Origin: DASWOJ01 sp964250755
GTDB taxonomy: Bacteria; Pseudomonadota; Alphaproteobacteria; Acetobacterales; Acetobacteraceae
DNA: 64,000 nt
Assembly (NCBI GenBank): GCA_964250755.1
Contig: CAXUHB010000022.1
Span: forward strand, 1 to 64,000
Direction of reading: 5' to 3'
The notes beneath the pieces are model-generated. The model saw only the letters and a program-made list of their open reading frames with translations. It was not told the DNA's origin and ran no database searches. Shown one piece after another: positions 52,957 to 61,916 of the stretch (the stretch's first letter is position 1; each line of letters starts with the position of its first letter). A program made the translations under genes and the position numbers.

Positions 52957-55025
52957 ACGCGACGCTGCCGCCCCAGACGGTCAGCCCATCACCCCAAACT
53001 TTGCAGGAGGAGGAGCAGCCCGTCCCGGTCCTGGCGGTGCGGAACCTGCACACCCATTTCCCGACCAGCGGAGGTACCGTACGCGCCGTGGACGGAGTTT
53101 CCTTCTCCGTCCGCCCCGGCGAAACCCTGGGCATCGTCGGCGAGTCCGGGTCCGGCAAAAGCATGACGGCGCTGTCCGTGATGCGCTTGCTGGAAGCGCC
53201 GGGCCGCGTGGTGGGCGGGTCGATCCGCTTCGGAGGCCGCGACGTGTTGACCATGTCGCAAGCCGCCTTGCGCGCCATGCGCGGCAATCAGGTGGCAATG
53301 GTGTTCCAGGACCCCATGACCTCGCTGAACCCCGTGCTGCGCGTGGCCCGCCAGCTGAAGGAGGCCATGGTCGTCCATGGCCGCGCCCGTGCCGAGGCCG
53401 GCCGCCGTGCGGTGTCGCTGCTGCGCCGCATGGGATTCACCACGCCGGACCGCACGCTCCGCGCCTTTCCGCACCAGCTTTCCGGCGGCATGCGCCAGCG
53501 CGTGGTGCTGGCGATGGGCATGAGCAATGAGCCCGCCCTTCTTCTGGCCGACGAGCCCACCACGGCGCTGGACGTCACCATCCAGGCACAAATCCTTGAG
53601 CTGATGCGCGAGCTGAATACGGAGTTCGGCACTGCGATCGTGCTGATCAGCCACGACCTGGGCGTCATCGCCGGGCTTTGCACCCGCGTGGTCGTCATGT
53701 ACGCAGGCGAGATTGTCGAGGAAGGCCCGACCGACCAGGTTCTCGCCGATCCGCGCCATCCCTATACCTGGGCGCTCATGAACGCGGTGCCGCGTCTGGA
53801 TTCTGAACTGGGGTCCCGCCGCCTGTCCACGATCGAGGGCATGCCGCCCAACCCGCTTTCCCAACCCGGCGGCTGCCGTTTCGCGCCGCGCTGCCCGTTT
53901 CGCCAGCCGGTGTGCGACCGTCATCCGGACCTGCTGCCGATGGGCCTGGAACGGGCGTCCCGCTGCTGGGTCGCGGCCGAAGGCGCGCGTTTCACCCGCC
54001 CGACGCTGCCCGCCACGGCCGCGGCCCCGGCTGCTGCCCGCATCGACCCTGCCGCCGCGCCGCTGCTGCGTGCCACCGACCTGGTGAAGCATTTCCCTGT
54101 TCCCGGTGCCGGGCTGTTCGGCCGCAAGCGCGTGGTGCATGCGGTGGATGGCGTCAGCCTGGACGTGCGGCGCGGCGAGGTGCTGGGCGTCGTCGGTGAG
54201 TCTGGCTGCGGCAAGTCCACCCTGGGCCGCACCCTGCTGCGGGTTTACCCTGTGGACAGCGGGACGATCACCTTCGACGGCCAGTCAATCGGCACGGCGT
54301 CGCAGGCGGCCATCCGTCCACTGCGGCGGCGCATGCAGATGGTGTTCCAGGACCCGTATGGCAGTCTCAATCCCCGCATGACCGTGGGCGACACGCTGGC
54401 CGAGCCGCTCCGGTTCTATAGGTTGGGCGGCGCGCGCGGCGCCGGGCACCGGGTTGCCGAGCTGCTGGACACGGTGGGCCTGCCGGCGACCGCAGCCGGC
54501 CGCTACCCGCACGAGTTCTCCGGTGGGCAGCGGCAGCGCGTCGCCATCGCCCGTGCCCTGGCCTTCGAGCCTGACTTCATCGTCGCGGACGAGCCGATCT
54601 CCGCTCTGGACGTCAACATCCAGGCGCAGATCATCAACCTGATGGTGGACCTGCAGGAACGCCTGGGCCTGACTTATCTGTTCATCGCTCACGATTTGGC
54701 CGTGGTGCGCCACATCTCCGACCGTGTCCTGGTGCTGCATCTGGGCAAGGTCGCCGAAATGGGTCCTGCGGCTTCGGTGTTCGCCGATCCGCTGCACCCT
54801 TACACCCGCTACCTGATCTCCGCCGTGCCGGTGCCCGATGCCGTGGTGGAGCGCAGCCGCACCCGCATGCTGCTGCAAGGCGATGCGGCGAGCGCGATTG
54901 ACCCGCCTTCGGGCTGCCGGTTTCACACGCGCTGCCCATTGGCGCAGGCAATTTGCAGGGAAGTCGAGCCATTGCCGGTCGAGCATCGGCCTGGTCACGT
55001 CGCAGCGTGCCATTTTCCTGGCTGA
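52953..55025 (+). CDS. Fused dipeptide-type ABC ATPase (DppD-DppF in one chain)
   Basis: A 690-residue protein with two complete ATPase domains. The first (about 25-345) has Walker A GESGSGKS (63-70), signature LSGGMRQRV and Walker B LLLADEPTTALD. The second (about 373-690) has GESGCGKS, FSGGQRQRV and FIVADEPISALD. Each ends in the oligopeptide-type Cys cluster (CRFAPRCPF...C and CRFHTRCPL...C), which in DppD/DppF can hold a 4Fe-4S centre. A Pro/Ala-rich linker joins them. The usual two genes have become one. It ends the operon; no hairpin terminator is visible. Confidence 0.95.
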   Translation: MNATLPPQTVSPSPQTLQEEEQPVPVLAVRNLHTHFPTSGGTVRAVDGVSFSVRPGETLGIVGESGSGKSMTALSVMRLLEAPGRVVGGSIRFGGRDVLTMSQAALRAMRGNQVAMVFQDPMTSLNPVLRVARQLKEAMVVHGRARAEAGRRAVSLLRRMGFTTPDRTLRAFPHQLSGGMRQRVVLAMGMSNEPALLLADEPTTALDVTIQAQILELMRELNTEFGTAIVLISHDLGVIAGLCTRVVVMYAGEIVEEGPTDQVLADPRHPYTWALMNAVPRLDSELGSRRLSTIEGMPPNPLSQPGGCRFAPRCPFRQPVCDRHPDLLPMGLERASRCWVAAEGARFTRPTLPATAAAPAAARIDPAAAPLLRATDLVKHFPVPGAGLFGRKRVVHAVDGVSLDVRRGEVLGVVGESGCGKSTLGRTLLRVYPVDSGTITFDGQSIGTASQAAIRPLRRRMQMVFQDPYGSLNPRMTVGDTLAEPLRFYRLGGARGAGHRVAELLDTVGLPATAAGRYPHEFSGGQRQRVAIARALAFEPDFIVADEPISALDVNIQAQIINLMVDLQERLGLTYLFIAHDLAVVRHISDRVLVLHLGKVAEMGPAASVFADPLHPYTRYLISAVPVPDAVVERSRTRMLLQGDAASAIDPPSGCRFHTRCPLAQAICREVEPLPVEHRPGHVAACHFPG

Positions 55026-55328
55026 CGCCCAACCACGTCCTGCCTGAAATGTGCTGGCCGGAAGATGAATCGGCTATCCTCGTCAGAGCCGGACCAATGT
55101 CCGCTATGTGGCGCGAAACGTATCCGTCCGGCTCTGGCCGGAACCGAAAATCCCGCTCCTGGAAAAACCCGGCGAGGAGCAGACGCTCTCAGGGCGATCA
55201 CGCCATATCGGCTCGCGATGGATATGAGGCGCAGGCGCTCTGTCGCGCGGCCGGGTCCACGTCTGGAATGAGAGGAGTGGCCAGGCAGGCGGCCCAGCCG
55301 GCCAGATCAAGGTGCGGCCGCATGCCGC
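55026..55328. other. Intergenic, 303 bp, no gene seen
   Basis: Short open frames here lack ribosome sites and family resemblance. Part of it (55080-55150) recalls the degenerate repeats common between genes of alphaproteobacteria. Confidence 0.6.
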
Positions 55329-56354
55329 TCAGGGTGGAATGCCGGTGGCGAGCCGCTCGGACGAGGAGGGCGCAGCCTCGACTTTGATGGCCACCCTCAT
55401 GGGCCTTCCTGAGCGCCAGAGCCGCAGCTCCGCCTCCGTGCCGACGGAGCGGCACGCCATGGCGGTCACGATATCGCTGCCGCGCCGGGTCGCCTGTCCG
55501 TCAATGGCGAGCAGCACGTCCCCGATCCTCAGGCCGGCGCGCTCGGCTGGGCTGTTGCGGGCGATCCGCACGATCACGCGGCCGACGTCGCCGGACCCCG
55601 GCAGCGGCCGCGCCAGTTCAGTTTTCAGGCCCAGCCAGCCTCGCCCTGGGGGCGGGACCTCACGGTCGGGGGGGGCGGCCGGGTTGAGTCCCACCAAGCT
55701 CGGCGGCAATGACCGTGGCGCCGCGGGCCATGCGAGCCCAGGAGGGGCGGCCATGTTGAAGGAATAACCAGCGGCGTGACCTGCGGAACCGGAAATGGAT
55801 TGTTCGGTGGCGTGCGGGGCCCTTCCCGCATCCTGGGCGGCCCTTGCCCGGCCGAGCACCAGCAGGTCCACGACCCGAGTTGCGGCCTGCCGCAGCAGCT
55901 CGCCGCCGGCCGCGCTCAGTTCGGCCGGCCGCTGACCCATGACCGAGACCGTTCCGAGCCGGTAGCCTTCCCGGTCAGTCAGGGCCACCCCTGCATAGAA
56001 GCGGACGAACGGCGCCCCTTGGACGAGAGGGTGCCGGTTGAACCTGGCGTCGGCCAGCGTTTCATCGACGACGAGGGTTCCGGTTTCGGCGGCGATGGCG
56101 TGGTGGCAAAATGAGAGATGCCGCGGCAGCTCGGCGATGCCCGTGCCAACGGACGCCTTCACCCACTGCCGGTCCCGGTCGATGAAGCTGATCATCGCAA
56201 TCGGGGCGTTGAGGCCGCCTGCCGCGAACTCTGCAAGCTGGTTGAACTCAGGCGGGGCCGTGGTGTCAAGGATGCCGTAGCTCGCGAGCGCGGAGACACG
56301 GGCGGACTCGACGACTTCGAGCAGCGGCAGGGGAACGGCGGCGTGCGTCATCAT
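55329..56354 (-). CDS. GAF-PDZ protein without an output enzyme domain
   Basis: A 341-residue protein. Residues 22-168 are a GAF domain of the FIDRDRQWVKASVG ... FCHHAIAAET type, the same subtype as in the GGDEF-EAL gene nearby. After a Pro/Ala-rich linker (170-235) comes a PDZ domain (236-325: GWLGLKT, SPAERAGLRIGDVLLAIDGQ). There is no signal peptide, kinase, cyclase or protease domain. PDZ domains of this form usually follow DegP-type proteases, so joining one to a cytosolic GAF sensor is unusual. It may tether partners in response to a ligand. GGGAGAGA precedes the paired ATGs. Confidence 0.88.
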   Translation of the reverse strand: MMTHAAVPLPLLEVVESARVSALASYGILDTTAPPEFNQLAEFAAGGLNAPIAMISFIDRDRQWVKASVGTGIAELPRHLSFCHHAIAAETGTLVVDETLADARFNRHPLVQGAPFVRFYAGVALTDREGYRLGTVSVMGQRPAELSAAGGELLRQAATRVVDLLVLGRARAAQDAGRAPHATEQSISGSAGHAAGYSFNMAAPPGLAWPAAPRSLPPSLVGLNPAAPPDREVPPPGRGWLGLKTELARPLPGSGDVGRVIVRIARNSPAERAGLRIGDVLLAIDGQATRRGSDIVTAMACRSVGTEAELRLWRSGRPMRVAIKVEAAPSSSERLATGIPP

Positions 56355-57257
56355 TCTCTCCCATGCGGCTCCTGGGTTGACGCATGGACCGGGCGGGCGA
56401 CGGCGGGATGCGTCCGGAGCGCGTTCCGCACGGGTTCGGCGCCCCGCAGCGCCGAACCGTGCCCGCTGGGGGCACCCTTGGAAGGTTTCGCCCATTGCCG
56501 GCCATTCAGGACTCTCAGGACAGCAGGCCGGGAAGCCCGCCCTGCCGTCCCGGTATGCTGTGTCAACCTATTGTCGGCGGCAAACGTACGGCGTCGCGGG
56601 CCGGGAGTGGAGCGTTGCAGCTGGCGCGGGTTCATGCAGGCTCATAGCCTGCCAGACCACTGCCCGGCTGTTTGAAAGCTGTAGCTCTTGTCAGCTTCCG
56701 AGGCGGGCAAAGGCCAGGTGCCGGCATTGCCGGGCGACGACCGGCCGACGCTCGACGGAGCTTCCCGGGCAGCGTCGCTGACCGGGCCTTGCGTCGCGGG
56801 TGCCAGGCGGGTGCCCTCGCGCCTGGTGCAGGGGGCGACGCCGCTGGCCGGCAGCTGTCATGGCGCTCTGGCGCGAGGTGGGGGGCCGTGGCGACACGCA
56901 CGGTCCCAAGGTGGCGCGGAGATGGGTGGCTGACGTCCGACGCCGGGCCGGAACAGGACGCCGCCGCGGCAGCCGCTGCACCCACCATCACTGGAGCAGC
57001 AGCTAGGCCGAAGGCCAGGTTGACCGGCTCAAGGCGCTGAAACCACGAGGATATGACTGAGCCGGCTTCGACCTGCTGCGGCGGCGCGTTCTGATGACGA
57101 CATGACCCACGCAGGGCGCAGGAGGGGAGGGCCACGGACATCAAGGGGAGTCATCGCCAGGTCGCACACAACGCCAGGCACGCGGAAACGTCGGCCGGCC
57201 TTCCAGAGCGGCGCGCCCAACCGGCGCCCCCAACCGGCGCCGGCTCCATCGTGGGCG
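56355..57257. other. Intergenic, about 900 bp, no convincing gene
   Basis: Several open frames of 60-185 codons cross this stretch on both strands, but none has a good ribosome site together with a recognisable product. They are rich in Arg, Pro and Gly, as expected for chance frames at this GC. It may hold the promoter of the GAF-PDZ gene near 56400. Confidence 0.55.
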
Positions 57258-59051
57258 TCAGGGAAGTCCGTCCAGGGCGAGTGCTCGCGATGCCGTGAAT
57301 TGCGGGACTCGCGTCGGCTTCCCCAGCAGGAAGCCTTGCGCGAGATCACAGCCGTTCGCCCGAAGGAACGCGAGCTGCCTCTCCGTCTCGATGCCCTCCG
57401 CGCAGATCGCCATCCCGATTGCATGCCCAAGCTGGATCAACGCTCGCGCGATCGCCTCCGACCGGGCGTTGTGACCGATGTCGCGGATGAACGAGCGGTC
57501 AAGCTTCACGGTGTCGAAATTGAACTCCTTCAGGTGGCCCAGGGCGGAGTAGCCGCTGCCCAAGTCGTCCAGGGCAATCTGCACCCCCAGCCTGTGCAGC
57601 TCGTCGATGCGCTCGCGCACCAAATCGGGCCGGTCAATCGTCGTGCGTTCCGTGATCTCCAGCGCCAGGCGGTTCGGTGCCAAACCAGTGCGCGTGAGAA
57701 CGTTGCTCACCATGCGGGGAAGGTCCGCCGTGCAGAATGTGGCAGGCGTGACGTTCACGGACACCGTATGGGCCGCCGGCCACATCGCCGCCTCGCAGCA
57801 GGCCTTCTCCAGGACCCAGGCGTCGAGCTTGTGGATGATGCCCGACGTCTCCGCAATCGGAATGAACACGTCGGGCGAGACCAGCCCGTGCCGGGGGCGG
57901 TGCCATCGGATCAGCGCCTCGTGCCCCCTGACGCGGTCTGACCGGAGGTCGAAGTAGGGTTGCCAATTCAGGGTGAAGGTTCCAGCGTCTATGGCCTCGC
58001 GCAGCTCATCGAGCAGGGCGTTGGTCTGAACGAAGGGGAGCGGGAGCGCGTCCTGGTGTCCGACCGTCACTCCACGGCCGGCGTTCTTGGCACGGTAGAG
58101 GGCCGTGTCAGCGGCGCGCAGCAAGGTTGGCCCGTCCAGGCCGTCAAAGGGTGCGACCGCGAAGCCGATCGACGCACAGATCGGGATGTCGTGGCCGTTC
58201 AGCCGCAACGGTGCGGCAAGGGCATTGATGATGCGGGCAGCCAGGGCGCGCGGGGCTTCCTGGTCGAAGGGTCCCTGCAGCAGCACGGCGAACTCGTCTC
58301 CCCCGAGCCGGGCTGCCAAGTCGCAGGGCCGGATGGCGTCGAGCAGCCGGGCGCCTGCGGCACGGAGGACCGTGTCCCCGCCAGCGTGGCCGAATTGGCT
58401 GTTGACGGCCTTGAACCGGTCAAGGTCTAGGCACAGGACCGCGCACACTGGACCGGACTGCGCGCCCTGGGCGGCGGCGTCCAAGCAGGGGTCGAACAGC
58501 AGGCGGTTCGCCAGGCCGGTCAAGGGATCCTGCGTCGCAGCCCGGCGCAAGTAGATTGCGCTCCGGTGCGCCTCAAGCAGCGAGCCGACGCCAGTCGCAA
58601 GGTCGGCGAGGCGCCGGCGCCCGTGCGTGTCGAGGGACCGCGGTGCACGGTCGATGATGCACAGCGTGCCCAGCGCGTGCCCCTCTGGGCTCACGATAGG
58701 TGCGCCCGCGTAGAAGCGAATGCCAGGCGACCCCGCCACCAGCACGTTGTCCGTGAAACGGGCGTCCTGCAGGGCGTCCTCGACGACCATCACCTCGGAC
58801 GGCGCGAGGATCGCGTGCGCGCAAAAGGCCATTTCGCGCGGCGTCTCCGTGTCATACAAGCCGACGCCGGCCTTGAACCACTGACGATGCTCGTCAACCA
58901 GGGATATGAGGGAGATCGGCACGCCGTAGAGGTCCGCCGCTATGCGCGCGAACACGTCGAATCTTGGATCAGGCAGGGTGTCGAGGATCTCGTAGGATGC
59001 CAACGCTTGGAGGCGGTCCGCCTCGTCGATTGGCGTCGGTGCTGCACGCAT
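57258..59051 (-). CDS. GAF-GGDEF-EAL cyclic-di-GMP enzyme
   Basis: A 597-residue cytosolic protein. GAF is at about 8-165. The diguanylate cyclase has GGDEF at 250-254 with the RxxD inhibitory site (RPCD, 241-244). The phosphodiesterase has EALIRW, VNVTP, LEITER, LDDLGSGYS, VKLDRSF, AEGIET and QGFLLG, so all metal and catalytic positions are kept. It could both make and degrade cyclic di-GMP, with GAF setting the balance. ATG 59051 has GGAGGGG before it; the TTG at 59066 is unlikely. In T6SS bacteria cyclic di-GMP often controls surface life, but no direct link is seen. Confidence 0.95.
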   Translation of the reverse strand: MRAAPTPIDEADRLQALASYEILDTLPDPRFDVFARIAADLYGVPISLISLVDEHRQWFKAGVGLYDTETPREMAFCAHAILAPSEVMVVEDALQDARFTDNVLVAGSPGIRFYAGAPIVSPEGHALGTLCIIDRAPRSLDTHGRRRLADLATGVGSLLEAHRSAIYLRRAATQDPLTGLANRLLFDPCLDAAAQGAQSGPVCAVLCLDLDRFKAVNSQFGHAGGDTVLRAAGARLLDAIRPCDLAARLGGDEFAVLLQGPFDQEAPRALAARIINALAAPLRLNGHDIPICASIGFAVAPFDGLDGPTLLRAADTALYRAKNAGRGVTVGHQDALPLPFVQTNALLDELREAIDAGTFTLNWQPYFDLRSDRVRGHEALIRWHRPRHGLVSPDVFIPIAETSGIIHKLDAWVLEKACCEAAMWPAAHTVSVNVTPATFCTADLPRMVSNVLTRTGLAPNRLALEITERTTIDRPDLVRERIDELHRLGVQIALDDLGSGYSALGHLKEFNFDTVKLDRSFIRDIGHNARSEAIARALIQLGHAIGMAICAEGIETERQLAFLRANGCDLAQGFLLGKPTRVPQFTASRALALDGLP

Positions 59052-59272
59052 TGCAAGCCCCTCCAATCCGGCTGAAAATGGATATTAGCGCTGCACCGCG
59101 CTCGGACGCAAGGTTAGGAGTTAATGGGATTTCGTTGCGGTCCTGCTGATCGAATGGGCGGCGTTGCCGGACCGATGGTTGAGACGGTGCCGAGGACTCA
59201 TGATTGATCAGCCTCCCACGCAATTGACGCAACGCCAGTCGCCGCGTTGCGCGGACCAGGGACGCAGGCGCG

Positions 59273-59542
59273 TCAAACGCGACCTTTGGCCGCCGCGGCG
59301 AGGACCTCCTGCCGGACTTGCGCGTCCAGCCATCCGCCGCGCCAGGTGTCCACCTCTGCCGGCCGCACGTAGGGGCAGATGGACAGAGGCAGGCCATCCG
59401 TGAACGCTTGGTAGCCCTCGCGGCCGATGACGTTCGGTGCCAGGGGTGGCGCGACGCCTCCGCTGAAGAAGCGTCGCACCGCGGCAAGCGTGGCGACAAG
59501 GGAAAATGGGGCGGAGCGGGCCGTTCTGTGATGATTGCTCAT
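59273..59542 (-). CDS. Small Rmf/CrpP-like protein
   Basis: An 89-residue basic protein whose C-terminal half reads GREGYQAFTDGLPLSICPYV...W..GWLDAQV. The spacing GxxAF-G-CPY-W-GW is that of the ribosome modulation factor/CrpP family, small proteins that bind ribosomes in stationary phase (Rmf). The N-terminus is longer than in E. coli Rmf. ATG 59542 is chosen over 59590. The identification rests on one motif only. The 221 bp between it and the GGDEF gene hold nothing else. Confidence 0.6.
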   Translation of the reverse strand: MSNHHRTARSAPFSLVATLAAVRRFFSGGVAPPLAPNVIGREGYQAFTDGLPLSICPYVRPAEVDTWRGGWLDAQVRQEVLAAAAKGRV

Positions 59543-60285
59543 ATCCAACAACGAGCGGCATCTGCAACGCGCTGTCAAGGCCGGGTGCAAATGGATTTTA
59601 GATGCAACCTGTTCATCCCGCTGCCGCCGCCTAGAGCGGCGCCGCCTTTAATGACAAAACCGCAGAGTTCTTGTTGGTGCTTCACATTGCCGCTTCTGGT
59701 TGACTTGGCTTCACGGCTTGAATCGGTTTCTTGATTTTTTGGTCCTATCTAGACCGAGTTTCTGCGCACGCTCACCCGCCGCGGCCTACGTGGCCGGTTC
59801 CACAGAACGGCTCCGGACGAAGTCGCGTCCACTGCTGACGAAGTGGACCACCATGCAGCCAGGGTAGCACCAAGTCGTCTTGCTTCAGCGGCATGCGCTG
59901 GTGGTGGTGCATGGGCGATCCGGCCCATCGGACGAATCCGTGGGCGGGGTTGCCGGGCACCAGGCCCCCGGCCCCGGGTCGCTCGGAGCGGATCATACGC
60001 CCGAGGCAGGAAGACACGTCCCGCTCTCAGGGAAGAACGTGCTGCCGTGGACGTCCGCATTCAGGCGCACAGCGGACATCAGGGTTTCCGGTGCGGCGGG
60101 CGGCAGCAGCACCAGTGCCAATAACGTCCGCCCTGCGTGAGACACGGCTCCATCGCACCACAGCTGCCGTCCCGAACACGCAGAATCGCCTTGCGGTGTT
60201 CCGTGGGAACGGTGCCCATCACCAGATTGGCGATGCCGGCGGCCGCGCGGCGGCCCCGGCCTTCAAACCCAATCGGAGATGCCCC
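59543..60285. other. Intergenic, about 740 bp, no gene seen
   Basis: The part 59640-59760 is relatively AT-rich, and TTGACA (minus strand, 59578-59573) could belong to a promoter for the Rmf-like gene, though no matching -10 is found. The frames over 59840-60140 resemble degenerate intergenic repeats, not proteins. Confidence 0.5.
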
Positions 60286-61062
60286 ATGAAGATTGACCTG
60301 TCCGGCAAGACCGCCATCGTCACCGGCTCGACGGAGGGCATCGGCTTCGCCATCGCCCAGGGCCTTGCGGCGGCTGGTGCAACGGTGGTGGTGAATGGCC
60401 GCACCAACGCAAAGGTCGATGCCGCCGTCACGCGCCTGGGCGTCTCCGCACGCGGTGTCGCCGCCGACCTCGGTGCGGCAGAGGGGCATGCCACGCTCGC
60501 CGCCGCCGAACCCGAGGCCGACATCGTCGTCAGCAACCTCGGCATTTTCCAGCCTGCCGACTTCTTCGACGCCGACGATGCCGTGTGGGACCGGCACTGG
60601 CAGGTGAACGTCATGGCCGGCGTCCGCCTGGCCCGCACCTACCTGCCCGGCATGGAGGCGAAAGGCTGGGGCCGCTTCCTGCTGCTGGGGTCGGAGTCCG
60701 CGTTCAACATCCCGGTCGAGATGATCCATTACGGTGTGAGCAAGACGGCCGACGTGGCGCTCGCCCGCGGGCTTGCCAAGCGCATGGCCGGCACGGGCGT
60801 CACCGTGAACTCCGTCCTGCCCGGCCCGACGCTGTCCGAAGGCGTTGCGGCGATGCTGGAAGGGGAGCGCGCCCGCAGCGGCCGAGCGATCGAGGAGGTC
60901 GCAGCGGACTTCGTCACCGCCCACCGGTCCAGCTCGATCATCCGCCGGGCCGCGACCGTGGAGGAGGTGGCGAACATGGTCGTCTACCTCGCCTCGCCCC
61001 AGGCAGCGGCGACCACGGGCGCGGCGCTGCGCGTCGATGGCGGCGTGATCGACACGCTGTGA
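60286..61062 (+). CDS. SDR-family oxidoreductase
   Basis: A 258-residue classical short-chain dehydrogenase. The NAD(P) motif is TGSTEGIG (13-20), the catalytic set is Ser136, Tyr149 and Lys153 (HYGVSK), and SNLGIF is the NAG variant. The end AAATTGAALRVDGGVIDTL is typical. The start has CGGAGA before it; a longer frame to 59893 is an artefact. The substrate is unknown. Confidence 0.94.
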   Translation: MKIDLSGKTAIVTGSTEGIGFAIAQGLAAAGATVVVNGRTNAKVDAAVTRLGVSARGVAADLGAAEGHATLAAAEPEADIVVSNLGIFQPADFFDADDAVWDRHWQVNVMAGVRLARTYLPGMEAKGWGRFLLLGSESAFNIPVEMIHYGVSKTADVALARGLAKRMAGTGVTVNSVLPGPTLSEGVAAMLEGERARSGRAIEEVAADFVTAHRSSSIIRRAATVEEVANMVVYLASPQAAATTGAALRVDGGVIDTL

Positions 61063-61222
61063 GACGGCAAGTGCCGGTTTCAGGAGACGGCTGCGGTGGC
61101 GGCCAGAGGACTCTGCAGCGGCGCGGCACGGTCGCCGGCTCAGGCGGCATGTCTGAACTTTACTGCGCTGGGCCACCGGCCGCTGGCGGCTCGGGCGATG
61201 AGGGCCGGCGCGCAGCCGGCGC

Positions 61223-61357
61223 GCCGTCGCCCAGCTGGGCGGCCCCGCCCAGGCCGGGGTCGCGGCCCGGGTGCGCGCGGCTGGCGTGCCGCTGTCGCAG
61301 CCGGACGCGTCCGCGATCCTGAACGGCAACGTGCGCGCGTTCGCGCTGGAAACCTGA
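61223..61357 (+). pseudogene. 3' remnant of an amidohydrolase-type gene
   Basis: The frame from 61223 reads AVAQLGGPAQAGVAARV, then DASAILNGNVRAFALET and stop. The ILxGNxxxF-type ending recalls the C-terminus of TIM-barrel amidohydrolases. No matching upstream part exists, so only the tail remains. It lies in a stretch (61063-61500) without an intact gene. Confidence 0.4.
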
Positions 61358-61499
61358 TGCAGGTCGCCGCGGCGCTGGGCGCAACGGTGACGGTCAGCAA
61401 CCGAGCCAGCAGGGATGAGGTGGGCCATGTGCAGGTGCGCCGCCCGCAGCCGCGCCGCCAAGCTCGGCGGCCTGTACCTCAGGCTGACGCCGCGCCTTG

Positions 61500-61916
61500 A
61501 TCCTGCAAGGCCGGCCGGTGCCTCGCAAAGCGCCGGTGCCTCGCACAGCCCAGGGGACGAGACCATCATGCGAGCCTTGTCCGGGTCATCGCCCACCACC
61601 AGGACGCAGCGCGTGCCAAGGTGTGCAGAGGCTTCGAAGAATCCGCAGTGGGACGTGGCCGAGAACCCTGGCGCGATGCCGATGATTTCCACGTCGAACA
61701 CCTCGATCCCCCTATTCCGGAGCGCGGCCGACGTGTCCTGCAGCGAAGCAAGGTCGTCCATCAGCGGGAACGAGATGCCCCTGGCGCCGCGGGCAGCAGG
61801 CGCAGCCCGATGCAGTCATAGCCGGTCTCCCCAGCGACGTGGATCGCGTCGGGCGGGGGCGCATCGAGGCAGGTCAGGAAGGACAGCGAGTGGAGGCGCG
61901 GCCTGCAACGCTCCAT
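61500..61916 (-). pseudogene. Frameshifted sugar-phosphate isomerase/epimerase-fold gene
   Basis: An ATG directly after the stop of the Gfo/Idh gene starts LHSLSFLTCLDAPPPDAIH and GYDCIGLRLLP, the first two strands of the xylose-isomerase-like TIM barrel. The frame is lost near 61800 and resumes one base over as RGISFPLMDDLASLQDTSAALRNRGIEVFDVEIIGIAPGF and CVLVVGDDPDKAR. Beyond about 61550 similarity ends, so the last half is deleted. AsbF-type 3-dehydroshikimate dehydratases share this fold, so in an operon with aroQ it may once have acted on dehydroshikimate (inference). Confidence 0.82.

Noticed and set aside
56632..57144. 170-codon minus-strand frame in the GAF-PDZ/GGDEF gap
   Set aside because: Low-complexity Arg/Ala/Pro sequence with no ribosome site or similarity.
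61358..61500. Start of a new gene at the ATG after the amidohydrolase remnant
   Set aside because: The frame lacks a ribosome site and family resemblance and overlaps the opposite-strand pseudogene region.
60079..61761. 560-codon minus-strand frame
   Set aside because: Only its first 60-70 codons belong to the isomerase remnant; the rest is antisense to the SDR gene.
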